A program made the translations under genes and the position numbers. Below, piece after piece: positions 8,159 through 16,143 of a stretch of 64,000 nucleotides of DNA. The notes below the pieces were generated by a model. It was not told where the DNA came from. It saw only the letters and a program-made list of their open reading frames with translations, and ran no database searches. The first letter of the stretch is position 1. Every line of letters begins with the position of its first letter. The stretch comes from Streptomyces sp. NBC_00425 (GTDB lineage: Bacteria > Actinomycetota > Actinomycetes > Streptomycetales > Streptomycetaceae), in assembly GCF_036030735.1 (NCBI RefSeq), contig NZ_CP107928.1:3534001-3598000 (forward strand), in the 5' to 3' direction.

Positions 8159-9526
8159 CTACTCGGTCACCGGGCGAGCGGTCGGCGCGGCAGCGGCGGG
8201 AGAAGCCGACCCGGCGGACTCGACGCCGACGGCGGGCCGGAAGGAGCCGAGGCGGGGCAGCTCTGGCACGAGGGCGGAGGTTGCGCGGCAGATGGCCGCA
8301 GCTTCGTTGAGGGTGAGGTGGGGTGAGCGGGCGCGGGACCAGCCGCCGGAGGAGTCGCCGACGATGGCGACGCCGGGCCGTTCGGCGGGGATGGAGGTGG
8401 CGGCGAGCGCCGCTTCAGGGGAGATGTCGGCGAGCGCCATGTTCGCCGAGGACTCGTCGTTGACGCGGTGGCAGATGCGGCCGGTGAGCTGGGCGCGGAG
8501 CATGGTGGCGCCCTTGCCGAGTTCGGAGCCGAAGCGCTGCCCGCACACTTCGAGGTAGATGCCGGCCGCGCGGCCGAGCTGGGCGATACGGATGAGCTTG
8601 GTGACCATGGCATCGCGTCGCTTCTCGTCGTCCCTGCTCGCGGCGAGGAAGAGTTCCGCGACCTCGTCGACGACGACCACGACCGGCACTGGCCGCACCT
8701 CGTCCGGCAGCCCCCACACGTCCGAGGTGAGCACGCCATCCGCACCCAGGCCGGACCGAAGACCGATCAGACGGAACCGTGCCTCCATCTCTTCCAACAG
8801 GGCGTCAAGGAGCTCGTTCGCCCGGTCCGAGGTGTCAGCGAGCGCCGACAACCGGGGCGCGAACGGCGCGAGTTCGACACCCCACTTGCAGTCGATCCCG
8901 ACGAGGACGACCCGTTGCCGGGCCAGCCCGCACAGCAGGTTCCGCAGGTACACGGACTTGCCGGACTGCGTTGCGCCGAGGATGAGTTCATGCGGCACGG
9001 CGCGGAAGTCCCGTACGTGCCACCGCCCGTCATCCCGAAGCGCCATGGGCAGGGAGAGCAGGCCGCTCTTCTGCCGCCGCCGGGCGGGCCGCACGTCGGC
9101 GAGCACGTCCCAGCCGATCAGGCGCAGTTCCAGCCAGCCCGGCTTGGTAGGGCGGATGTGCACGGCGTGCGCGGCCCAGGCGTGCCGCAGTCGATCAGCC
9201 GAGGCCATGAAGTCTTCGGGAGCCTGCCCGGTCGCCATGCGCAGCCGCATCACGAGACCGGACCCGGTCGGCAGCGGGAACGACCGGCGAGGCGGTACGG
9301 GCGCCGCCTCGCGCCCGATCACCCGGGCCGTGGCCCGACGGACGGCCGAAGCCGGAACCGTCAGGCCACAGGCGTCCATCGTCGCCCGGTACGTGGTGAG
9401 CACGCGCAGCGCGACGAACGGATAGCCCACGAGCCACCAGAACGCGACCGGCAGACGACGGCGGAGAACCAGCAGCGCGGCCACGGCCAGCAGGCAGAGC
9501 ACCAGAGCCCAGAGGGTGTCAGTCAT
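8159..9526 (-). CDS. FtsK/SpoIIIE-type conjugal DNA translocase (TraB/TraSA-like)
   Basis: This 455-residue membrane-anchored ATPase moves double-stranded element DNA between hyphae, the single-protein conjugation used by Streptomyces. Hydrophobic helices occupy roughly residues 5-42. Walker A is GATQSGKS (184-191) and Walker B is VVVVVDEVAELF with Asp287-Glu288; the GRAAGIYLEVCGQRFGSE segment is typical of FtsK-like proteins. Start ATG 9526 lies 5 bp after the preceding stop. No obvious winged-helix gamma-like domain is visible at the C-terminus, which is Ala/Pro-rich; TraB proteins usually need one to recognise clt, so recognition here is unclear. Confidence 0.92.
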   Translation of the reverse strand: MTDTLWALVLCLLAVAALLVLRRRLPVAFWWLVGYPFVALRVLTTYRATMDACGLTVPASAVRRATARVIGREAAPVPPRRSFPLPTGSGLVMRLRMATGQAPEDFMASADRLRHAWAAHAVHIRPTKPGWLELRLIGWDVLADVRPARRRQKSGLLSLPMALRDDGRWHVRDFRAVPHELILGATQSGKSVYLRNLLCGLARQRVVLVGIDCKWGVELAPFAPRLSALADTSDRANELLDALLEEMEARFRLIGLRSGLGADGVLTSDVWGLPDEVRPVPVVVVVDEVAELFLAASRDDEKRRDAMVTKLIRIAQLGRAAGIYLEVCGQRFGSELGKGATMLRAQLTGRICHRVNDESSANMALADISPEAALAATSIPAERPGVAIVGDSSGGWSRARSPHLTLNEAAAICRATSALVPELPRLGSFRPAVGVESAGSASPAAAAPTARPVTE

Positions 9527-9531
9527 GGTGA

Positions 9532-9879
9532 TCAGCCCTGCACCGACGCCGGCGCGTTGACCATGACGGCGTCCGCCCGGTAGGCGATGCCGTGACGCAT
9601 CCGCCCGCCGAACTCACTCTCCCAGGGGCGGGCGATGAGGCCGGACATGATGACCGGAGCACCCATCACCAGGCCCTCACCGATGCCCTGCTCCGGAACG
9701 GTCACCTTGATCATGTCCGAGCCGCCCTGCGCGATGAACACCAGCTCCAGCACCATGAGCCGCTGGTTGGTCACCGGGTCCACGGCGACCTCACCGGTCT
9801 GACGGTCCTTCACCTTGATCTCAGGCAGCTTGGTGACGAGCAGCGTCGCGGAAGAAACGTCCACGGGGATGACACGCAT
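9532..9879 (-). CDS. SCO3933-family AICE protein
   Basis: This 115-residue beta-rich protein starts MRVIPVDVSSATLLVTKLPE, with KDRQTGEVAVDPVTNQRLMV in the middle and MSGLIARPWE later. It matches the small SCO3933-type proteins encoded just upstream of tra in AICEs; their biochemical role is not established, although annotations call them regulatory. ATG 9879 was chosen over the longer frame because GTGAGG lies upstream and similarity begins there. It is the first gene of the transfer operon, starting about 55 bp from the operator cluster at 9934-10030. Confidence 0.75.
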   Translation of the reverse strand: MRVIPVDVSSATLLVTKLPEIKVKDRQTGEVAVDPVTNQRLMVLELVFIAQGGSDMIKVTVPEQGIGEGLVMGAPVIMSGLIARPWESEFGGRMRHGIAYRADAVMVNAPASVQG

Positions 9880-9933
9880 TTCTTGAACCTCACTTGTTGG
9901 CGACGCATTCGGTCCGCGCCGCTTCGGTCTGGA

Positions 9934-10030
9934 TACCCCCCTAGACAGCACGGGAGGCGACCCGCCCTAACTGTCTAGGGGGGTTGACGACTACGGTAGA
10001 CCGACAGCCCATCAACTGTCTAGGGGGGTA
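9934..10030. promoter_or_regulatory. Triple-site operator region between the transfer operon and the HEAT gene
   Basis: CTGTCTAGGGGGGTA occurs exactly at 10016-10030 and, on the opposite strand, at 9934-9948; a third copy (14 of 15) is at 9971-9985. The sites sit in the 232-bp divergent spacer between the transfer operon (starts 9879) and the HEAT-repeat gene (starts 10112), so one regulator could control both. Two facing and one internal copy suggest cooperative binding or looping (inference). Confidence 0.75.
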
Positions 10031-10111
10031 TGCAAGTCGGGTGGCTCTGGCAATGTCAGACCCGTCCCGGATCATGACGCCCGAGGGCCGGTCGACCTTG
10101 CTGGAGGGAAC

Positions 10112-11419
10112 GTGGTGGACACCGACTTGATACGGGACCTCGGGGTGCCGGACCGACGCGAAGCGGCGGCTGACACGTTGGCCGCTCTTGGCCCCGACAC
10201 GGTGGAGCACCTGGTGCGGGAGCTGACGGACGAGGAATCCCCTGTGGACTGGCGGCCGATCGCCAGCGTGCTTGAGCGGATCGGGGACGCCGCCTTCGAC
10301 GGCCTACTCCGAGGTCTCGCCTCCGCGTCCACCGAGAGCTCTCGCAAGCGCGTCGGCTTCGCGTTCTCCTGTCTTGGCGCGGCAGCCCTGGACCGCTACA
10401 CCGCAGCCCTCTCCCATCCCGTGCCGCACGTGCGCAGGATGGCTATCCGCGGGCTCCAGCACTGCGGCGACGCTGCCCGGTCTGCCATCTCTGCCCTGGT
10501 GCCACTGCTCGGGGATCACGACCCGAGGGTCGCCCGACAGGCGCAGGACGCCCTGATTCTTCAAGGCGAGTACGTCATTCCCCTGCTCCAGCGCATCCGG
10601 GAACAAGGGCCGGGCCGGCAGCGGGCGCGTGCGTTGACCGTGCTCGCCGAGCTGGGCGGCGAATCGGCACTGTCCCGCGTCGACGTGGCAGCGATCGAAC
10701 GACTCATCCGCGTCAAACTCCCGGACGACCGGCCCGAAGGGATGTGGGCATGCTGGAATCACTGGATGGCCGTCCCGAGCGGTGACCAGGCCGGAATCAT
10801 GCAGACCCTTGGCTTGGTCGACCCAAGACCGGTGACCTTCGCTCTCGGCAACGACATCGTCGACGCCGACGGCCACGGCTGCGGCGCGGACGACCCCCAC
10901 AACGGCTACGAACGGGTCTTCGTGACGCCCGAGCTCGACGGCTGGACCCTCATCCTCGGCGCATGGTCCGACCCGTGCGGCGAGGAGCGAAGCGAGGAGG
11001 TCCTGCGCCTGTGCACCGAACTCAGCGCCCGCTACGGCCAGGCCCACGCGTACTACTACGGCGGCCAGGGCGACGGCTCCGCCTGGCTCATCGCCGAGCA
11101 GGGCACCGTGATCCGGCGGTACTGCGAAACAGGCGAAGGAGAGGACGAGTTGCTCACCCTCGGCGAGCCCCTGCCGTACGAGCGGGCCCGCCGTGTGGAA
11201 CTGGGCCTCACGCCCGACTGGGACCCCGCCCAAGAGAGCCAGGACGACGAAGACGAGTGGCGGTCGGCAACCCACGACATGGCCGCGGACCTCGCCCGCT
11301 CCTATGGCGTCAGCCCCCTGCACGTCGGCCCCGACACACCGTCACGGGGAACCAGCGTCGTCGCCCTGACTCCGTACGGCGTCGCCCATGGCGTACCAGC
11401 GGGGGCATACCGCATCTGA
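10112..11419 (+). CDS. HEAT-repeat protein (AICE cargo)
   Basis: This 435-residue soluble protein has HEAT-like helical repeats in roughly residues 1-190 (VPDRREAAADTLAALG; PVPHVRRMAIRGLQHCGDAA; DPRVARQAQDALILQG). A mixed alpha/beta half follows (WACWNHWMAVPSG; GWTLILGAW; YGQAHAYYYGGQGDGSAWLI) that looks like a SMI1/immunity-type or ligand-binding fold, but I cannot name it. GTG 10112 follows a CTGGAGGGA site. It is the only plus-strand gene of the element's left half and is divergent from the transfer operon across a shared operator region. It may protect the host or element; no catalytic motif is visible. Confidence 0.75.
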   Translation: MVDTDLIRDLGVPDRREAAADTLAALGPDTVEHLVRELTDEESPVDWRPIASVLERIGDAAFDGLLRGLASASTESSRKRVGFAFSCLGAAALDRYTAALSHPVPHVRRMAIRGLQHCGDAARSAISALVPLLGDHDPRVARQAQDALILQGEYVIPLLQRIREQGPGRQRARALTVLAELGGESALSRVDVAAIERLIRVKLPDDRPEGMWACWNHWMAVPSGDQAGIMQTLGLVDPRPVTFALGNDIVDADGHGCGADDPHNGYERVFVTPELDGWTLILGAWSDPCGEERSEEVLRLCTELSARYGQAHAYYYGGQGDGSAWLIAEQGTVIRRYCETGEGEDELLTLGEPLPYERARRVELGLTPDWDPAQESQDDEDEWRSATHDMAADLARSYGVSPLHVGPDTPSRGTSVVALTPYGVAHGVPAGAYRI

Positions 11420-11446
11420 GCAAGGGCGGGAGCAGGGCAACGCCGC

Positions 11447-12271
11447 TTACTCGGGCAGCACCCAGTGCAGTGCGGTGGCGTCATCATGTGCCTTGCCCCG
11501 TGGCCAGCGACGACCGTCGGGGTCATCGGCCTCGGCATCCCGCACTCGGCGGATCAGCCCGTCTGGCCCGGACTCCCCGAGGACGTCCAACGCTTCTTGC
11601 CAGGTGGCGAGTTCGAAGAGGTCGACGAGTCGGGTAGCGCCGTCACTGAGCAAAGTCACGGAGGTCAGCGATTCCAGCGGCACGGACCCGGTAAGGGCAT
11701 GTTCGGCCGCTTGAGGATCGGGCCCGGCGATCCAGAAGCCACCCGGCCGATTGCGGAGCCCCGTCAGGGCGTCGCGGTACTCGGACAGGGCGGCAGCGTG
11801 CTCGGGGGAACCAGTAGGGAACGCGTCGACCGGCCCGCGCAGCTGCACGCTGACGTCATCCAGGCGCAGATCCGTGACGGCGGTCGTCTTCGCGTCCTTG
11901 TCGGCGAGGAGGACGGTCGAGTCACCAAGTACGACGTACTCCAGAGCTCCCGCACCGGCCCGGACCGCGACGACCGTACTGGTCGGACTGGCCCGATGGG
12001 TCAGCTCGCAACTGCCCTCGTGCAGAGACCGAACGACCCGGATCGAGTCGGCGAGACAGTCGGCGAGCGGCCGTGCGGGTTGCGCCGTGATGGTGCTCAG
12101 CAGCAGCCCGCCCAGCGTCGAGGAGAACCATGCGATGCCGTGCGTGCATCCGGTTTCGGCCCCGGCCACGCCGGCACCGTCCAGCAGGACAGCCGCCCCG
12201 GGTGCGGCGGCGGTGAAGTCCTCGTTTTGCTGACCGGGTTCGGCAGGCAGTGAACCGAGGGCGACGTTCAC
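11447..12271 (-). CDS. PP2C-like protein phosphatase on the AICE
   Basis: This 274-residue protein shows the PP2C metal-ligand pattern: QQNEDF near the N-terminus, VLLDGAG, a central VLGDSTVLL, LLSDGATRLVD and the C-terminal KAHDDATALHW. It should be a Mn/Mg-dependent Ser/Thr phosphatase. GTG 12271 overlaps the upstream regulator's stop as GTGA, so the two proteins are co-expressed and likely act together. It is related throughout to the chromosomal protein at 60235-61026, which shares the NEDF, SDGA and HDDAT blocks. It faces the HEAT-repeat gene tail to tail (27-bp gap). The substrate is unknown; the co-encoded HTH protein is an obvious candidate. Confidence 0.8.
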   Translation of the reverse strand: MNVALGSLPAEPGQQNEDFTAAAPGAAVLLDGAGVAGAETGCTHGIAWFSSTLGGLLLSTITAQPARPLADCLADSIRVVRSLHEGSCELTHRASPTSTVVAVRAGAGALEYVVLGDSTVLLADKDAKTTAVTDLRLDDVSVQLRGPVDAFPTGSPEHAAALSEYRDALTGLRNRPGGFWIAGPDPQAAEHALTGSVPLESLTSVTLLSDGATRLVDLFELATWQEALDVLGESGPDGLIRRVRDAEADDPDGRRWPRGKAHDDATALHWVLPE

Positions 12272-13119
12272 GCCTCCGTCTCCTCGTCGTGCAGGTAAAG
12301 AGGGGTGAGCAGTTCGACGGACTGCGGTTCGTCGGTCTCTGGGTCGTACTCGACGCCCACCAGCGTGGAGAAGTGACGCTCACCCACCTGCCCCCAGAGC
12401 GCGCTGAGGTCAGAGGCGAGCAGGTGCACGACGCCGAGGGAGCCCGCAGTGTGGATTCCCGCGATGGCGAGCACCGAGCCGTTGCCATCCGGGCGGGGCA
12501 GCCGGCCCAGGTATCCGACGTCGTGCGGGCGGTACGGTTCCGTGTCCGCTCCAGCGCGGTACGACGTGCCGGTACGCCGGTCCGCCAGGGCCCACGGCTC
12601 ACCCTCCGGGTGCTCCCAGCCGAGTACCGGGTCCTGGGCGTACAGGTCGCTCATGGCCTGAGACATACCCGGCCCGCAGACGACGACCAGGCCGTCTCGG
12701 TTGAGGTCGACCTCACCGCTCACCTGGACGTGGCCGGAGCTGACGTCGAGCCCGTACGACTTGGCCAGCTCTTCGAGTCGCTTCCCGGAGTTGACGTCGG
12801 CCATGGCGACGACCGGGCGTTTCTTCTCACCGTCCCAGCGCAACGGGGTGACGATCGTGACGGCGCCCGCGCCGAGGAAGGCCCCCTCGGGTGCCGGACC
12901 GGTGTGCCGAATCTGGTGAATCCGCCCGCGACTCAGGCCGGCCTTCTCGGCGATCTGCGCATACGACAGCCCTTGTGCGTGGAGGTCCTGGACCACACGG
13001 CGACGGAGCCGGGCGAGTTCGGTCACCTCCTGCTGCGCGTCGGCCAACCGCGTCGTGACCTCACGCAGGAGCAGGTACGGATCATCGATCGCCATGATCC
13101 GCTGCAACTCGTCCGACAT
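12268..13119 (-). CDS. HTH DNA-binding protein with C-terminal putative sensor domain
   Basis: The protein has 283 residues. An N-terminal coiled segment (TTRLADAQQEVTELARLRRR) leads into a sigma-region-4/MerR-like helix-turn-helix (LSYAQIAEKAGLSRGRIHQI, about residues 49-70). The remaining 210 residues form an alpha/beta domain with a VVVCGPGMSQAM loop and a YLGRLPRPDG/IAGIHTAGSLG stretch resembling a ligand-sensing or nucleotide-binding fold; I cannot name it. ATG 13119 has a perfect AGGAGGTG site. A 16-bp GTCTAG palindrome lies 28 bp upstream, suggesting autoregulation. It is translationally coupled to the PP2C-like gene. It is the best candidate for the element's master regulator. Confidence 0.75.
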   Translation of the reverse strand: MSDELQRIMAIDDPYLLLREVTTRLADAQQEVTELARLRRRVVQDLHAQGLSYAQIAEKAGLSRGRIHQIRHTGPAPEGAFLGAGAVTIVTPLRWDGEKKRPVVAMADVNSGKRLEELAKSYGLDVSSGHVQVSGEVDLNRDGLVVVCGPGMSQAMSDLYAQDPVLGWEHPEGEPWALADRRTGTSYRAGADTEPYRPHDVGYLGRLPRPDGNGSVLAIAGIHTAGSLGVVHLLASDLSALWGQVGERHFSTLVGVEYDPETDEPQSVELLTPLYLHDEETEA

Positions 13120-13146
13120 GACCACACCTCCTAGAAGTACCCAGGA

Positions 13147-13162
13147 GTCTAGGGCCCTAGAC
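13147..13162. promoter_or_regulatory. Perfect palindromic operator GTCTAGGGCCCTAGAC
   Basis: This is a 16-bp perfect inverted repeat 28 bp upstream of the HTH-sensor start codon. It has the same half-sites (GTCTAG/CTAGAC) as the sites at 13719-13734 and 9934-10030, with 4 bp between halves. It is very likely an operator for the HTH-PP2C operon. Confidence 0.75.
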
Positions 13163-13297
13163 GGAATGGGCGGGAGTCGCCTGCCCGAATGAACACCGAT
13201 CACATAGAAGCCGGCCCGCCGCCGAGGCACACCCCGAGGACTCACCCTCCACTGCCCACAAGGCAGCCACGGCCACGGATCACCACCGGGCAGGAGG

Positions 13298-13702
13298 TCA
13301 TGACGCGCCGTTCCGCGACAGCTCGGCCCAGACGCAACGACCACCGGCGGGCCGGTCCTTCACGCCCCAGTCCTTGGCGCAGGCCGCAATCAGCATGAGC
13401 CCGCGGCCGCCCTCTTCCACCTGGCTGTTCACGCTGCGAAGCAGGGGCTCCTCGTCGCCACCTTGGTCAGTCACCTCGATGCGCACCAGGTCGTCGCCGA
13501 AGTGGACGACCACGAGGAACCATCCGCGGTACCAGCCGCTCCGCGTGTGCCTGACGGCATTGGCCGCCAGCTCACCGACGACCAGGACGGCGTCATCCAC
13601 AAGGCCTGAACCCTCGTCCTCCAGCAAGGCGGCAACGAAGTGTCGGGCCTCCGCAACCTGCCAGGCCAGGCCGGGAAAGATGCGGCACCACTTTTTGGGC
13701 AT
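13298..13702 (-). CDS. RsbW/SpoIIAB-like ATP-binding protein
   Basis: This 134-residue GHKL ATPase domain protein has an N box (VVGELAANAVRHT), a G1 box (VTDQGG) and a G2 box (EEGGRGLMLIAACA). Such single-domain anti-sigma-kinase-like proteins are abundant in Streptomyces and are usually paired with an XRE regulator of the Scr1/DUF5753 type, as here. ATG 13702 has an AGGAG site, and the operator-like GTCTAGGGGGCTAGAC ends 17 bp upstream. The phosphorylation target, if any, is unknown; the PP2C-like protein in the same block would be a natural antagonist (inference). Confidence 0.8.
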   Translation of the reverse strand: MPKKWCRIFPGLAWQVAEARHFVAALLEDEGSGLVDDAVLVVGELAANAVRHTRSGWYRGWFLVVVHFGDDLVRIEVTDQGGDEEPLLRSVNSQVEEGGRGLMLIAACAKDWGVKDRPAGGRCVWAELSRNGAS

Positions 13703-13718
13703 GGGAACTCTCCTCTTC

Positions 13719-13734
13719 GTCTAGGGGGCTAGAC
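13719..13734. promoter_or_regulatory. Operator-like GTCTAGGGGGCTAGAC
   Basis: The half-sites GTCTAG and CTAGAC are separated by GGGG, immediately upstream of the ribosome site of the ATPase gene (start 13702). It matches the palindrome at 13147-13162 except in the 4-bp centre. Confidence 0.7.
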
Positions 13735-13783
13735 GGCATTGCGAGCAGAGTATTCCTACGCATGACTGATGGGCCAGGCATCT

Positions 13784-13800
13784 AGAGGAATTATTCCTCT
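13784..13800. promoter_or_regulatory. 17-bp palindrome AGAGGAATTATTCCTCT
   Basis: Eight-base arms flank a central T, too tight for an RNA hairpin, so it is better read as a protein-binding site. It overlaps the last codons of the XRE gene and lies about 80 bp upstream of the ATPase gene. A related half (TATTCC) recurs at about 13751. The XRE protein is a candidate binder; unproven. Confidence 0.45.
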
Positions 13801-14650
13801 AACGAGTGGTGAAGTCCTCCAACTCCCGGAACTCCTGCATCACCCGGAGCAGGAGCTCCCTCGCCTCGATCCCGAAGATCGCAGCCTCTTCGAACCGGGC
13901 GAAGGTCTCCTCGTACGCCGCAACCTCGGCGGAGTCGTCTAGGACCCGTTCACCTCGGAAGGTCTCGACGACGACCGCCCGCCGGTCGCACAGGGTGAAC
14001 CCGTGACGAGGCATGACCGGCACCGCCCGACGCCAGGGGATGACCCCGATGCGCACCGTGGTCAGACTGTCGACGGCCAGGAGCCGGTCGAACTGGGCCA
14101 GCATCAGCGAGGGGTTCCCGGGCCAGGTCCGCAACACGGCTTCCGTCAGCACGAACACCGACTCCCGCCCAGGCTCGTACAAGACGCTCTGCCGCTCCAC
14201 ACGGGCAGCAACAGCACGGCCGACGGCCTCAGGGGTCGCGTTCGGCGCGCTGTCGAAGACGTGACGGGCGTACTCCGCACTCTGGAGCATGGCGGGCAGG
14301 ACGACGCATTGGAACGAGCGCACCAGCCGTGCGGACCGCACCGCGTCATCGAGGGTCGCCCCCGCGGGGGCCTCGTCACCGATTGTCTCGTCGGCATCCG
14401 GCGCAGCCTCGACGGCGGCCAGGAGGTCGCGCACCTCATGGGTGGTCGGCTCGTCGAGGTCGAGGGCAAGCGTCAAGCGCCGCAGGACGTCGAGGCTGGG
14501 AACCATGCGACCGTTCTCGACCTTGGACACGGTTGGCTGCCCCACGCCGGCGCGCTGCGCCAACACGGCACCCGTCAGGCCAGCCTCCGCACGAAGTCCC
14601 CGAAGACGCACCCCAAGTGCCTTCATCCGCTGCTGCCGCTCACTCCCCAT
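13799..14650 (-). CDS. XRE-family regulator with DUF5753 (Scr1-type) C-terminus
   Basis: This 283-residue protein has an N-terminal Cro/XRE helix-turn-helix (RLRGLRAEAGLTGAVLAQRA; VGQPTVSKVENGRMVPS) and a C-terminal DUF5753-type domain (SFQCVVLPAMLQSAEYARHV; ERQSVLYEP; ETFRGERVLDD). These proteins typically accompany a small ATPase and sometimes a DUF397 protein; no DUF397 gene is seen here. ATG 14650 was preferred to the first in-frame start (14692) because the HTH domain begins shortly after. The gene is the upstream partner of the ATPase gene. Confidence 0.85.
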   Translation of the reverse strand: MGSERQQRMKALGVRLRGLRAEAGLTGAVLAQRAGVGQPTVSKVENGRMVPSLDVLRRLTLALDLDEPTTHEVRDLLAAVEAAPDADETIGDEAPAGATLDDAVRSARLVRSFQCVVLPAMLQSAEYARHVFDSAPNATPEAVGRAVAARVERQSVLYEPGRESVFVLTEAVLRTWPGNPSLMLAQFDRLLAVDSLTTVRIGVIPWRRAVPVMPRHGFTLCDRRAVVVETFRGERVLDDSAEVAAYEETFARFEEAAIFGIEARELLLRVMQEFRELEDFTTR

Positions 14651-15084
14651 ACCCAGGGTTCTACACCACGGGACAGCCCGCCCATGATTCAAACTTTCTC
14701 TACTGGTTCAAGTACCCGTCGTCGCTTCGCTCCTCCGGGCGGGCGCGGGCCGCCGTCCGCGCCCGCTCATGTCTCCGCCCCGCTCGGCACGGCCGGTGCC
14801 CCCCGCCCGCCCAACAGGCAGACACGCAGTCCATGACATCAGAAAACGTCATGGCTGGGGCGGTCGACTTGTGACTTCAGCCCGCCGCTTTGGCGCGAGC
14901 CTCGAAGATCACGGCCGCAACTTCTTGCTTTACCGGGTCCACAGACTGCCCGGCGGGCGGAAGCTCACGGGGTCGTTATCAACTCGCCACAAAGGAGCTC
15001 CGGCCAAATTCGTTACGCCAACTACAGGGTCCCGAAAGGGCTGTGAATATATGCTCACACCGCGAAGCGGGTCGAGTGCCCTGA
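14651..15084. other. Region with no assignable gene
   Basis: This 434-bp stretch probably contains the XRE promoter. I see one inverted repeat, CCATGAC (14831-14837) and GTCATGG (14848-14854) with a 10-nt loop. A short plus-strand open frame (14890-15084) has no convincing ribosome site. Composition becomes less GC-rich toward the right. Nothing else is supported. Confidence 0.5.
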
Positions 15085-16143
15085 CTAGGCGATCGAATCT
15101 GAAGGAGTACCGTCAGTGGGATCACCGATGGCATTTAGAACTGCTTGCCCCTGTTTATCCACGAAACGTGTGGCAATCTGTTGAGCATAACCAAAGATGA
15201 TGGCATATGCGACGATCTGCGCTGAAGAGTCCAGAGCGGTCAGGCCCGGAACGAATTGCCCGCGCATAAGCAGCAGCCCAAGCAATCCAGTCAACGCACC
15301 GGTGGGAAGTTTTAGAACGGCTAGGGCTACGGGAATGTTGTAAGGAGAAGAAGTTCCCTTAATTCCTCGTAGGGACACGGCTGCGGCAACAGCGGCAGCG
15401 ATAAGCCCAGTGACCTCAACAACTGTAAAATCCCAAGAGGAGGCCGCAGCAGCAACCCCACCCACGAAAGAAGTCTCACTGACTGCCGCCGTAGGGCATA
15501 CGACTAGATCACTTTCCGGCTGGAAGCAAATCGGAACCAGCTCGGGTGCAACGCCCCCCAGTACTGCGACCAATGCCGCCAAAAATGCGAGCACAAACGC
15601 AATGTTGTACACAGTGTGAACAAAGCTTCCGGCGCGAGCAGTCTCCCGCTGAAGGGCCAGCCTGGCAGCCCAAGTCGCGTCTGCAAGAGTTTCTCGATGT
15701 GCAGGCGCGATTTTCGACTCGGGCTTGCGGGATTCAGATGCGATCCTTTTTACTTCCTGTTTTCGCGGATCGCTTTCCGGGAGTTGCTCGCTAACCAGAA
15801 ATTCAATGCCCGGCAGTAGGGCTTTTACTTCCTCTTCCGACAGCAAACGCAACAAGAGGCACTGCGCCATGTCGACACGGGTCTGCGCTACAGCTAGATG
15901 TGCAGTGCGTCGATACCATGGGCATTGATGACTGAGTGCATCTTCCGCAGCATCCAATTCCTCCAATGCTGCAGCAGCCACTGCTTTGAGTTCAGGATCA
16001 GCCTGAAGGACCATCTGCTTATTTTTGACGAGGACACGTAGTTCACAGATACGCGCTCGCAGCCCTTCTCGAAGTTCCCATCCCCCTCCTTCGGCTCGTC
16101 TGCGAGCCCGTCCCGAGATGGCTAGCGGATTTCGATCTGACAT
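15085..16143 (-). CDS. Membrane protein of unknown function (lower GC, AICE cargo)
   Basis: This 352-residue protein has a soluble, Glu/Arg-rich helical N-terminal half (LRARICELRVLVKNKQMVLQ; ALEELDAAEDALS; LLSEEEVKALLPG) and a membrane C-terminal half with four or so helices: VYNIAFVLAFLAALVAVLGG, VVEVTGLIAAAVAAAVSL, LPTGALTGLLGLLLMRG and AQIVAYAIIFGYAQQIATRF. Base composition is visibly less GC-rich than its neighbours, consistent with recent acquisition. The start is unsure: ATG 16143 is favoured, ATG 16182 is possible, and neither has a strong ribosome site. The N-terminal sensor-like helices plus membrane module would suit a signalling or defence effector, but no motif proves this. Confidence 0.7.
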   Translation of the reverse strand: MSDRNPLAISGRARRRAEGGGWELREGLRARICELRVLVKNKQMVLQADPELKAVAAAALEELDAAEDALSHQCPWYRRTAHLAVAQTRVDMAQCLLLRLLSEEEVKALLPGIEFLVSEQLPESDPRKQEVKRIASESRKPESKIAPAHRETLADATWAARLALQRETARAGSFVHTVYNIAFVLAFLAALVAVLGGVAPELVPICFQPESDLVVCPTAAVSETSFVGGVAAAASSWDFTVVEVTGLIAAAVAAAVSLRGIKGTSSPYNIPVALAVLKLPTGALTGLLGLLLMRGQFVPGLTALDSSAQIVAYAIIFGYAQQIATRFVDKQGQAVLNAIGDPTDGTPSDSIA

